Shown here piece by piece: positions 1 through 9,257 of a stretch of DNA of 64,000 bases (position 1 is its first letter; each line of letters opens with the position of its first letter). The DNA lies in the NCBI RefSeq assembly GCF_010548375.1, contig NZ_JAAGLY010000033.1, positions 1 to 64,000 of the forward strand, read 5' to 3'. The notes beneath the pieces were generated by a model that saw only the letters and a program-made list of their open reading frames with translations, ran no database searches and was not told where the DNA came from. This stretch comes from Streptomyces sp. SID13726 (GTDB lineage Bacteria > Actinomycetota > Actinomycetes > Streptomycetales > Streptomycetaceae). The position numbers were made by a program, and so were the translations under genes.

Positions 1-324
1 GCCGGGACCGCCGCAGCCGCCGCCCTGGCAGCCACCGGGGCCGCCCTGGCCGCCGCCCGGACCGCCGCTCGGCATGCCCGAGGGGTTGCCGCTGGGGGCG
101 CCGGACGGCTTGGCGGTGGAGTTGCCCGTGGGGGCACCGGAGGGGGCGCCGGAGGGGGCGCCGCTCGGCATGCCGGACGCGTTGCCCGTGGGGGCCTGAC
201 AGTTCTGCTGGCCCGAGTTGCCGGTGTTCGAGGTCGACGACGAGTCGCTCGACCCGCAGGCCGCGAGGGCGAGGGGCGAGAGCGCCAACAGGGCCACGGC
301 GGGGAGGAGACGCACACGCTTCAT
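1..324 (-). CDS. Putative secreted lipoprotein, 3' end outside window
   Basis: Open frame from ATG at 324 running off the left edge (108 codons visible). Residues 1-23 form a lipoprotein signal: two positive residues, a hydrophobic Leu/Ala core and the lipobox LALAAC with Cys23. After a Ser/Thr/Asn stretch the protein becomes low-complexity, with repeated (G)APSG and GMPSG units and then a Gly-rich tract containing two Cys. It is probably anchored on the outer face of the membrane. No family is recognised; the Gly/Pro-Ser part looks like a flexible linker, so any functional domain would lie beyond the window edge. Confidence 0.7.
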   Translation of the reverse strand, partial: MKRVRLLPAVALLALSPLALAACGSSDSSSTSNTGNSGQQNCQAPTGNASGMPSGAPSGAPSGAPTGNSTAKPSGAPSGNPSGMPSGGPGGGQGGPGGCQGGGCGGPG

Positions 325-438
325 GAGAGACAGCTCCAGGGAGGATGAGGAAGTCCTGAGGCCCGGAACTCAACCAACGGCCCTTAAGGCTTCCTTGAGT
401 CCGCACTGTGCCCGGCCTGTGCGCAGGGCAAAGCGCGT

Positions 439-1443
439 CTAAAGCAACCCTTCTGACCTGGTGCTACTCTCCGAGCCCGCACCTACTCGCTGGTACAAGT
501 CCGTGACAGAAGTGGCCGCTCCGGCGACCTCGGCGCGCACCTCGGGCGGTGCGAGCACCTCGATCCGGTCGGAGAACTGGAGGAGTTGGCGGGCCTCGCC
601 GACCACCCCGAACGCCAGCCGGACCGTCACCCACGCGCTCTCGCCGTCGTCCTCGGGGAGTCGGGACAGATGCGCGGCCATCAGCCGCAGGAACAGGTCG
701 AGTCGGTCGCGGCGGACCCGTACGGTGGCGTCGATGCCGCCGGGCCGCTCCTCCACCCGCCGCTTCAACACCTCCCAGGCGTCGGCGAGTTCGACTCCCG
801 GGCGGCGCCTGACGGGGGCGTCGAGCAGTGCGGCGGAGCGCACCCGGTCGGCGCGGAACAGCCGCGGACGGGCGCGGCGGTCGGCGACCAGGTACCAGAC
901 ACCGGCCTTGGCGACGAGGCCGTACGGGTCGACGGTGTACGTCCGGGTCTCCCGCTCGCCGCTGTGCCGGTAGCGCAGCCGCAGCCGGCGGTCGGCGAAG
1001 ACGGCGTCCTGGAGGACCGCCAGGTCGACGGAGCGCTGCGGGCCGCCCTTCCAGCGGGTGGCGTCGACCAGGATGCGCCGGGAGGCGGTCTCGGCGGCGG
1101 GGCGGTGCGGGGCGGGCAGCGCGGCCATCACCTTGCGCAGGGCCGAACCGAGCGCGGAGTCGAGGCCGAGGGCCGCGTGGGCGCCCTGGGCGGCCAGCAC
1201 GAACAGGGCCCGGGACTCGTCGGCGGTCAGGCCCGTGACGTCGGTGCGGAAACCGGCGAGGAGTTCGATGCCGCCGTGCCGCCCGCGCTCGGCGTAGACC
1301 GGGACGCCCGAGGCGGAGAGGGCCTCGACGTCCCGGTAGATGGTGCGGACCGAGACCTCCAGCCGCTCGGCGAGCTCGGGGGCGGTCACCCGGCCGCGGG
1401 TCTGGAGGAGCAGCAGGATCGACAGGAGACGGTCGGACTTCAC
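439..1443 (-). CDS. WYL-domain helix-turn-helix transcriptional regulator
   Basis: 334 residues, the usual length for the YafY/DeoR-like WYL family. An N-terminal winged HTH lies at about residues 4-58 (ELAERLEVSVRTIYRDVEAL is the recognition region). A WYL domain lies at about 145-225, with VWYLVADRRA as the signature, followed by a C-terminal extension of the WCX type. WYL domains sense ligands, often nucleic acids or small molecules, and regulate nearby genes or DNA-damage genes. It lies downstream of the thioesterase gene on the same strand, with a gap of about 60 bases. Its target is not evident from the sequence. It stands alone, not as a pafB-pafC pair beside proteasome genes, so I do not call it PafB or PafC. 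Confidence 0.85.
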   Translation of the reverse strand: MKSDRLLSILLLLQTRGRVTAPELAERLEVSVRTIYRDVEALSASGVPVYAERGRHGGIELLAGFRTDVTGLTADESRALFVLAAQGAHAALGLDSALGSALRKVMAALPAPHRPAAETASRRILVDATRWKGGPQRSVDLAVLQDAVFADRRLRLRYRHSGERETRTYTVDPYGLVAKAGVWYLVADRRARPRLFRADRVRSAALLDAPVRRRPGVELADAWEVLKRRVEERPGGIDATVRVRRDRLDLFLRLMAAHLSRLPEDDGESAWVTVRLAFGVVGEARQLLQFSDRIEVLAPPEVRAEVAGAATSVTDLYQRVGAGSESSTRSEGLL

Positions 1444-1503
1444 CCCACCAGCATCCCGCCCCGGGACCGGTTCGCGAACGGTCCCCGACCGGCCCGGGAT
1501 CCG

Positions 1504-2358
1504 CTAGCCGAGCCTGACCCGGGCCAGCTGCCGGGACTGGGCGACCAGCCGGTCCGCGCTGTCCCAGACCTCGGCGTCCTCCTCCAGGAAGCCGCCGGCG
1601 AGGTTGCGGGTGGTGATGGAGACACGGAGCGGGCCGGGGGCGGGCCTGCACCGCACGTGGACGGTCAGTTCGACCGTCGGCACCCAGCCCCTGAGGCCGA
1701 TCTCGAAGGCGGTGGGCGGCAGCGCGTCCACCGCGAGGAGCAGCGAGAGGGGGTCGGGGTCCCGGCCGTCGGCGAGCCCGAACCAGGCCCGCATCTCGCC
1801 CCGGCCGGACGGGGCGCCGAGGGCCCAGCCCAGGGTCGAGGGGTCCAGCTTGAGCATCAGCCGGTCGGCGATGGCGGAGCTGCCGTCCACGGGGGCCGGG
1901 CCGTCCTCGGGGCCGAAGCACTGGTCCACCGGCGGGAAGGCGGGCGGCTTCGCCGTCGTACGGACGTCGTCGGGGAGGGCGTCGAGGTCGCCGTAGGAGG
2001 CGAGGACGCGGATGCGTTCGACTTCGGCGCCCTGGTCGTCGTACTGGAAGAGCGAGGCCTGGCCGGTGGAGAGGGTGCGGCCGGTGCGGACCGTCTCCGT
2101 GCGGACCACCGCGGGGCCCGGCTGGGACGCGGTCAGGTAGTGCGCGGAGATGGTGAACGGGTCGGCGTGCGGCAGGGCGTCCGCGAGGGCGCGGCCCAGG
2201 ACGGCCAGCAGATAGCCGCCGTTGACGGCGCTGATGATCGTCCAGCCGGCGGAGAGGTCGATGTCGTAGACGCCGGGTGCGCGGCGGGTGACCGCGGTGT
2301 CCCGGTCGAACTCGCTGTCGCCGACGGTCGCGCGCGTGACGGAGGCTGCTTCAGGCAT
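1504..2358 (-). CDS. Acyl-CoA thioesterase family protein (double hotdog)
   Basis: 284 residues from ATG at 2358; an upstream in-frame TTG would add six residues. The N-terminal half has the thioesterase pattern SAVNGGYLLAVLGRAL followed by SAHYLTASQPGPAVV, typical of TesB-like/4HBT_3 double-hotdog proteins. The C-terminal half has the second hotdog (ELTVHVRCRPAPGPLRV and the final SRQLARVRLG). The expected role is hydrolysis of acyl-CoA thioesters in the cytoplasm; the substrate is unknown. It is transcribed divergently from the esterase gene at 2499 and upstream of the WYL regulator. The family call is good, the specificity unknown. Confidence 0.8.
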   Translation of the reverse strand: MPEAASVTRATVGDSEFDRDTAVTRRAPGVYDIDLSAGWTIISAVNGGYLLAVLGRALADALPHADPFTISAHYLTASQPGPAVVRTETVRTGRTLSTGQASLFQYDDQGAEVERIRVLASYGDLDALPDDVRTTAKPPAFPPVDQCFGPEDGPAPVDGSSAIADRLMLKLDPSTLGWALGAPSGRGEMRAWFGLADGRDPDPLSLLLAVDALPPTAFEIGLRGWVPTVELTVHVRCRPAPGPLRVSITTRNLAGGFLEEDAEVWDSADRLVAQSRQLARVRLG

Positions 2359-2498
2359 GCTTGAACGGTACAACAAGAGACTACTAAGCGGTAGCTTTTC
2401 TCGGTCACGGGGGCCCTCAGGTGAGACCAGGGCAATTTCCCGGTAAGTGTCCGCTCTCGTCCGTAAACCGATGACACGACTTCGCCCTCTGTACGGAC

Positions 2499-3719
2499 AT
2501 GAGCCTCACCGGGACCACGTTCCTCTACACGCTGATGGTGCTGTCCGCAGTCGCCCTCGTGCTGCCGCTCGTCCTGTGGTCGCGCCTGCGGGGACCGCGG
2601 ATCGTGCGGGGCGCCGCCCGTGTACTGATGGTGCTGTTCGCCCAGGGCACGGCCGTCGCCCTCGTCTTCGTCCTGGTCAACAACCAGAACAACCTCTACG
2701 ACAACTGGGCCGACCTGATCGGCACGGGCAACCATGTCCAGCAGGCCGCGGACCTCGGCGCCGACGGCACCGGCGGGATCTCGCTGAAACGATTGCCCAA
2801 GGTCGAGCAGCACTTCAGGAACGCGAACGGACCCGGCATGGACGGCGTGCGGGTGACCCAGCTCAAGGGCCGGGTCTCGGGCGTGAACGCCGAGGTCTAC
2901 GTCTGGCTGCCGCCGCAGTACGACGAGCCGGCCTACCGGAACCACAAGTTCCCCGTGGTGGAGCTGCTGTCGGGCTATCCGGGCTCGGCGAAGGCCTGGT
3001 TCGGCTCGTTGCACGCGGTGAACCAGCTGGAGCCGCTGATGCGTGAGGGCCGGGTGGCGCCGTTCATCCTGGTCGCCCCGCGCATGAACCTGCTGGCCGG
3101 GGTGGACACCGGCTGCGCCAACATCACGGGCACGGTCAACGCCGACACCTGGCTCAGCGTGGACGTGCCGAAGATGGTCACCGACAACTTCCGCGCCCTG
3201 TCCGGTCCCGCGGGCTGGGCGGCGGCCGGGTACTCGGCGGGCGGGCACTGCGCGACCAAGCTCGCCGTCGCGCACCCCGACCGCTACCGGGCCGCGATCA
3301 GCATGTCCGGCTACAACGACCCGATCGGCGAGCGCAACTCGCTGGCCTCCGCGACCCTGGCCCTGCGCCGCGCCAACAACCCCTACGTGCTGCTGCGCGA
3401 GGACCGCACCCCGCCCGCGATCGCGCTCTACCAGTCCGGTCAGCCGGGCGACGGCTACGAGGCGGGCGTGGGCCTCGAACAGATCGCGAAGGCGCCGACG
3501 ACCGTGCACGTGGTGTACATCCCGAAGAGCGCGGGCGGGCACAACATGGCGCTGTGGCGGCCCCAGTTGGTGCCGGCGTTCCAGTGGCTGACCCAGGAGA
3601 TGGGGCTGCTGCACGGCCGGGCGGGCGCTACTCCTCACGCACGGTCGAGCGCCGGTTCCAGGCCCGCGGAGCTCGCCAGTGGAACCGCATCGCGAGAAGG
3701 CGCAGCACGAAAGCGGTGA
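2499..3719 (+). CDS. Membrane-anchored alpha/beta-hydrolase esterase
   Basis: 406 residues. Two hydrophobic segments at about residues 8-28 and 40-60 anchor the N-terminus; the rest should face outside. The catalytic part is an esterase D/antigen 85-like alpha/beta hydrolase with the nucleophile elbow GYSAGG (Ser246), an oxyanion-side motif LLSGYPGS, and a late His in SAGGHNMALW that probably completes the triad. The substrate is unknown; members of this fold hydrolyse or transfer acyl esters, sometimes on cell-wall components. The last ~30 residues are Ala/Arg/Ser-rich and overlap the convergent channel gene by 92 bases, so the natural end of the folded domain is probably near residue 375. 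Confidence 0.75.
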   Translation: MSLTGTTFLYTLMVLSAVALVLPLVLWSRLRGPRIVRGAARVLMVLFAQGTAVALVFVLVNNQNNLYDNWADLIGTGNHVQQAADLGADGTGGISLKRLPKVEQHFRNANGPGMDGVRVTQLKGRVSGVNAEVYVWLPPQYDEPAYRNHKFPVVELLSGYPGSAKAWFGSLHAVNQLEPLMREGRVAPFILVAPRMNLLAGVDTGCANITGTVNADTWLSVDVPKMVTDNFRALSGPAGWAAAGYSAGGHCATKLAVAHPDRYRAAISMSGYNDPIGERNSLASATLALRRANNPYVLLREDRTPPAIALYQSGQPGDGYEAGVGLEQIAKAPTTVHVVYIPKSAGGHNMALWRPQLVPAFQWLTQEMGLLHGRAGATPHARSSAGSRPAELASGTASREGAARKR

Positions 3720-4284
3720 CGGCCGCGAGTCCACTGGTCAGCGGGGTGAGGATGTCGTAGCGGATGCAGAGCACGACCATGGTGGCGCCGACGATCGCCG
3801 GCACCGCGTACAGGTCGCGGTCCCAGCGCAGCAGTGAGGGCACCTCGTTGGCGAGCACGTCCCTGAGCACACCGCCGCCGACCGCGGTGGCGAGTCCCAG
3901 GGTGGCGGACTGGGTGAGGCCGAGCCCGTACTCGTACGCCTTCGTCGTCCCGGCGACGCAGAACAGGCCGAGGCCGGCCGCGTCGAAGACGTTCACGCCG
4001 ACCTGGATGCGCTCCACGTGCGGGTGCAGGAAGAAGACCAGGAGGGCGGCGAGCAGGGGCGTGAGGAAGTAGCCGAGGTCCGTGAAGGCGGCGGGCGGCA
4101 CCGCGCCGATGATCAGGTCCCGGAACAGCCCTCCGCCCAGCGCGGTGACCTCGGCGAGCACGGCGATGCCGAAGACGTCGAAGTTCTTGCGGACGGCCAG
4201 CAGCGCGCCGGAGATGGCGAACACGAAGATGCCGACGAGGTCGAGCGTGTGCTGGACGGAGGGGCTGAACAGTTGCTGGAGCAC
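3628..4284 (-). CDS. TRIC-type cation channel family protein (UPF0126/YadS)
   Basis: 218 residues from GTG at 4284. It has about six or seven hydrophobic segments in two homologous halves, each carrying the glycine-rich GG-x-x-RD motif (TALGGGLFRDLIIG and TAVGGGVLRDVL), the hallmark of bacterial trimeric intracellular cation channels. The probable role is a monovalent cation channel in the cytoplasmic membrane. The gene converges on, and overlaps, the esterase gene for 92 bases at its 3' end. Just upstream on the same strand the peptidase gene ends at 4308. No regulatory signal is visible. Confidence 0.85.
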   Translation of the reverse strand: MLQQLFSPSVQHTLDLVGIFVFAISGALLAVRKNFDVFGIAVLAEVTALGGGLFRDLIIGAVPPAAFTDLGYFLTPLLAALLVFFLHPHVERIQVGVNVFDAAGLGLFCVAGTTKAYEYGLGLTQSATLGLATAVGGGVLRDVLANEVPSLLRWDRDLYAVPAIVGATMVVLCIRYDILTPLTSGLAAVTAFVLRLLAMRFHWRAPRAWNRRSTVREE

Positions 4285-4307
4285 ACCGCATTGTCGCGCA
4301 GGGACCG

Positions 4308-5705
4308 CTAGAGGGCGGGCTTGCCCGTCGTGAACAGCCAGGTGGCGAAGAGGTCGTCCAGCTGCCGGCCGCTGACCTTCTCGGCGAGCCGGATGAAGTC
4401 GGCCGTGTTCGCGTTGCCGTAGCGGTGCAGCTTCGTCCAGGTGGGCAGGAGCTTGAAGAAGGCCTTGTCACCGATGCGTTCGCGCAGCACCTGGAGGGTC
4501 ATCGCGCCACGCTGGTAGACCGCGGAGGCGAACATGGTGTCGCGCTGCGGGTCCCCCACGACGGTCTGCCAGAAGGCGTTGTCGGCGGGGCGGGCGTCGT
4601 AGGCGGCCAGGAAGGAGTCGTGGGCGCTGCGGGTGCCCTGGTGCTCGGCCCACAGCCACTGGGCGTAGGTGGCGAAGCCCTCGTTGAGCCAGATGTCCTT
4701 CCAGTGCGCGACCGAGACGCTGTCGCCGAACCACTGGTGGGCCAGCTCGTGCACGATCGTCGTCTCGTTGCGGACGGCCGAGTAGACCGGTTTCGTCTGC
4801 ACCTCCAGCGAGAAGCCCGCCTGCGGCATGTCGTCGACGATCGCGCCGGTCTCCTCGAACGGGTACGGGCCGAAGACCTGCGACCAGTAGTCGGTGGCGG
4901 CCGCGGTGACGGCGTACACGTCGACGTTGTTGCTGTTCTGGAGGACCGGGTCGATGGCGACGTAGATGGGGGTGCCGCCGGGGGTCGTCCCGGTCCTCAC
5001 GTCGAACTTCCCGATGGTGGCGGTCGCGAGGTAGGTCGCCATGGGCTTCTTCTCGCGCCAGTGGGTGTACGTCGAGGCGCCCTTGTCGTACGTCGACACG
5101 AGGCGGCCGTTGGAGACGGCGGTCAGGCCCTTGGGGGTCTTGATGCGGATGTCGTAGGTGGCCTTGTCGGAGGGGTGGTCGCTGGAGGGGAACCAGGTGG
5201 AGGCGGCGTTGGGTTCACAGGCGACGAAGACTCCGTCGGGGGTCTTCATCCAGCCGTAGTCGGAGCCGAAGACGATGGGGCCGCTGAGGGGTTCCGGGAC
5301 ACCGCCGTAGGTGACGGCGACGGTGAAGTCCTTGTTCTTGCGCAGCGATTGACGCGGGGTGATGCGGATCTCGTCGCCGTCGCGGGTGAACTTGGCGCGT
5401 CTGCCGTCGACTTCGACCTTGGTGACCTCCAGCTTCTGGAGGTCCAGGTCGAAGGAGGAGAGGTTCTGGGTGGCGCGGGCGGTGAGTGTCGTACGGCCGT
5501 CCAGGCGGTCGGTGTCCGGGTTGTACGCCACGTCGAGGGTGTAGTGGCGGGCGTCGTAGCCGCCGTTGCCGAGGAGGGGGAAGTAGGGATCGCCTATGCC
5601 CGGGGCGCCGGGTTTCGGGGCCGGGGCGGCGGCGACGGCGATGGCGCAGAAAGAGGCCACCGCGGTGACGGTGGCCCCTAAGCGTGCTGAACGGGAGAGT
5701 CTCAT
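4308..5705 (-). CDS. Secreted M1-family zinc aminopeptidase-like metallopeptidase
   Basis: 465 residues from ATG at 5705, chosen over an in-frame upstream start because GGGACG lies 8 bases before it and it opens a clean signal peptide ending near AVAAA. The N-terminal beta-sandwich domain (about 45-230) precedes the thermolysin-like domain with zinc motif HELAH (319-323, Glu320 catalytic) and the third ligand in WLNEGFATY (about Glu342). The length is short for the family (often 850), so this is the compact secreted class lacking the long ERAP-like C-terminal helical domain. It should remove N-terminal residues from extracellular peptides, which fits the adjacent peptide ABC importer, though no coupling is visible. 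Confidence 0.88.
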   Translation of the reverse strand: MRLSRSARLGATVTAVASFCAIAVAAAPAPKPGAPGIGDPYFPLLGNGGYDARHYTLDVAYNPDTDRLDGRTTLTARATQNLSSFDLDLQKLEVTKVEVDGRRAKFTRDGDEIRITPRQSLRKNKDFTVAVTYGGVPEPLSGPIVFGSDYGWMKTPDGVFVACEPNAASTWFPSSDHPSDKATYDIRIKTPKGLTAVSNGRLVSTYDKGASTYTHWREKKPMATYLATATIGKFDVRTGTTPGGTPIYVAIDPVLQNSNNVDVYAVTAAATDYWSQVFGPYPFEETGAIVDDMPQAGFSLEVQTKPVYSAVRNETTIVHELAHQWFGDSVSVAHWKDIWLNEGFATYAQWLWAEHQGTRSAHDSFLAAYDARPADNAFWQTVVGDPQRDTMFASAVYQRGAMTLQVLRERIGDKAFFKLLPTWTKLHRYGNANTADFIRLAEKVSGRQLDDLFATWLFTTGKPAL

Positions 5706-5803
5706 GGTGTCGTCCCTTTCGAGCGTGTGCCGATAAGTCGGACACGGACGACTCTGCGCTCTCCCGTTCGGGCATGTGCATGACTTTGCCAACTTGTCAT
5801 GCG

Positions 5804-7092
<1,289 letters not shown>

Positions 7093-7096
<4 letters not shown>

Positions 7097-8184
7097 AGCT
7101 TCGGCGCAATCTCTTCGGTCCAGATCCGCGTACGGTCCTCCGGCGAGAGGTGGCACGCGGAGAAGTGCCCGCCGCCGACCTGCTGGAGCTCCGGGCGCAC
7201 GGTACGGGTGACATCGCCCTTGGGGACGTCCGCGTACGGGCAGCGGGGGTGGAAGGCGCAGCCCGAGGGGACGTTGATGAGGCTCGGCGGCTGGCCCTTG
7301 ACGGGGATGAGCCGCTCGGAGGTCTCCCGGTCGATCCGCGGCATCGAGCCCAGCAGACCCCAGGTGTACGGGTGCTGCGGGCGCTCGAAGACGTCGTCGA
7401 CCGAGCCGCGCTCCACGCACCGGCCGCCGTACATCACGAGGACGTCGTCGGCGATCTCGGCGACCACACCCAGGTCGTGGGTGATGAGGACGACCGCGGA
7501 GCCGAACTCCTTCTGCAGGTCCCGGATCAGGTCGAGGATCTGCGCCTGGACGGTGACGTCGAGGGCGGTCGTCGGCTCGTCCGCGATGAGCAGCTCGGGG
7601 TTGTTGACCAGCGCCATGGCGATCATCGCGCGCTGGCGCATACCGCCGGAGAACTCGTGCGGGTAGCTGTCGACGCGCTTGCCGGGCTCGGGGATGCCGA
7701 CCCGGTCGAGCATCTCGACGGCCCGCTTGCGCGCGGTCTTCTTGTTGACGTCGTGGTGGACCCGGTACGCCTCCACGATCTGGTTGCCGATCGTGTAGTA
7801 CGGGTGCATCGCGGACAGCGGGTCCTGGAAGATCATCGCCATCTCGCGACCGCGCAGCCGGCGCACCTCGTCGGGGTCGGCGGTGACCAGTTCCTTGCCG
7901 CCGAGCCAGATCTCGCCGGACATCTGCACGTTCTTGCCGCGCGCGCCGAGCCGGTGCAGGCCCATGATCGCCAGCGAGGTGACGGACTTGCCGGAGCCGG
8001 ACTCGCCCACGATGCAGAGGGTCTTGCCCTTCTCCACCTGGAAGCTGAGCCCGTCGACGGACTTGACCAGGCCGTCGTCGGTCGGGAAGTGCACCTTGAG
8101 GTCGCGGACCGCGAGGAAGGCGTCGGGGGCGTTCCCCGGTGCCGGCTCGCCCAGGGCGGCGCCGGTCTTGGAGAGTTCGGTCAC
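7093..8184 (-). CDS. Dipeptide/oligopeptide ABC transporter ATPase (DppD/OppD type)
   Basis: 363 residues from GTG at 8184, overlapping the permease stop by four bases (GTGA). Walker A is GESGSGKSV, the signature FSGGMRQRA, Walker B LLIADEPTTALD, followed by the H-loop THD and the oligopeptide C-terminal domain containing GCAFHPRCPYAD. It pairs with the following ATPase to drive the importer formed by the two permeases. The gene sits fourth in the minus-strand operon. A short ~20-residue N-terminal extension is Ala/Pro/Gly-rich and precedes the first beta strand. Family assignment is firm; the peptide specificity cannot be read from this subunit. Confidence 0.93.
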
Positions 8185-9188
8185 GAGAGCCTCACCCGCG
8201 GGTCGGCGGCGGCGTAGAGAAGGTCCACCAGGAGATTTGCGATCACGACGAAGAAGGCGGCGAGCAGGGTGACGCCGAGGATCGGGGGCAGGTCATTGTC
8301 GGTGATGCCCTGCACCGCGTACTGGCCGATGCCGGGCAGCGAGAACACCGTCTCGGTGATCACCGCGCCGCCGAGCAGCAGGCCCAGGTCCATGCCGAAC
8401 ACGGTGATGATCGGGGTCAGCGCGGCGCGCAGCCCGTGCCGGGCCACGACCTTGCGCTCCCGCAGGCCCTTGGCGCGGGCGGTGCGGATGAAGTCCTCGT
8501 TCATCGTCTCCAGCATGCCCGAGCGGGTCAGCCGCGCGTAGATGGCGGAGTAGAGCAGCGCCAGCGAACACCAGGCCGGGAAGAGCGTGTTGGCCCACTG
8601 GGCCGGGTTCTCGGTGAACGGCACATAGGTGCGGCCGAAGATCGGCCACTGGTAGGTGAAGAGCAGCAGCGCCAGGTTGCCCGTGAAGAACATGGGCAGC
8701 GAGACACCGGCGAGCGCGACGCCCATGAAGGCGCGGTCGAAGAAGCTGCGGGGCTTGAGCGCGGAGATCACGCCGATCACCACACCGGACACCAGCCACA
8801 GCACGGCCGCGCCGGCGGCCAGCGAGATGGTCACCGGGAGGCGCGAGGTGAGCTGCGGCCAGACCGCGACGTGGTTCTTGAAGGAGTAACCGAAGCAGGG
8901 CGCGTCACAGTGCGCCGTCGTGGGGCCCAGGTTGTAGGTGGCGCCGGACACGATCCCCTTGATGAAGTGCCAGTACTGGGCATACAGGGGCTGGTCCAGA
9001 CCGAGGTTCTGCTTGACCGCGGCGATGTCGGCCTTCGTCGGACTCTTGCCGATGTACTGCTGCGCGAGCTGGTCGGCGGTCTGGCCGGCCATTCGCGGCA
9101 GCAGGAAGAAGATCGCGAAGGTGACCGCGGTGACGACCAGCAGCAGGATCACTGCCGCGAACGTCCGACGGAGGATGTACGAGATCAC
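8181..9188 (-). CDS. Peptide ABC transporter permease (DppB/OppB type)
   Basis: 335 residues from GTG at 9188. It has an N-terminal membrane helix (YILRRTFAAVILLLVVTAVT), a periplasm-side loop and then the conserved BPD_transp_1 region. The EAA motif that docks on the ATPases reads EDFIRTARAKGLRERKVV. About six membrane segments are visible, normal for DppB. It is the third gene of the operon, separated from the binding-protein gene by 69 bases that contain a strong hairpin, and overlaps the next ATPase gene by four bases. The large outer loop (about residues 35-105), with two closely spaced Cys, is longer than in E. coli DppB but usual in actinobacteria. Confidence 0.92.
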   Translation of the reverse strand: MISYILRRTFAAVILLLVVTAVTFAIFFLLPRMAGQTADQLAQQYIGKSPTKADIAAVKQNLGLDQPLYAQYWHFIKGIVSGATYNLGPTTAHCDAPCFGYSFKNHVAVWPQLTSRLPVTISLAAGAAVLWLVSGVVIGVISALKPRSFFDRAFMGVALAGVSLPMFFTGNLALLLFTYQWPIFGRTYVPFTENPAQWANTLFPAWCSLALLYSAIYARLTRSGMLETMNEDFIRTARAKGLRERKVVARHGLRAALTPIITVFGMDLGLLLGGAVITETVFSLPGIGQYAVQGITDNDLPPILGVTLLAAFFVVIANLLVDLLYAAADPRVRLS

Positions 9189-9201
9189 GGGGACCGGCGC
9201 C

Positions 9202-9233
9202 GGTGCCCGTGGGCCGCTGAGCCCACGGGCACC
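9202..9233 (-). terminator. Strong intra-operon hairpin after the binding-protein gene
   Basis: A perfect 12-base inverted repeat (GGTGCCCGTGGG at 9202-9213 and its complement at 9222-9233, 8-base loop) lies between the end of the binding-protein gene and the permease start. No U tract follows. Hairpins in this place usually stabilise the upstream transcript or partly terminate, giving more binding protein than membrane subunits. Confidence 0.6.
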
Positions 9234-9257
9234 AAAGCCTTCACCTGCCTTCCGGGG

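Noticed and set aside
439..1443. WYL regulator as PafB or PafC, controlling the damage promoter found at 38149
   Set aside because: It is a single gene without its partner or the proteasome neighbourhood usual for pafBC; general WYL regulators are very common in Streptomyces.
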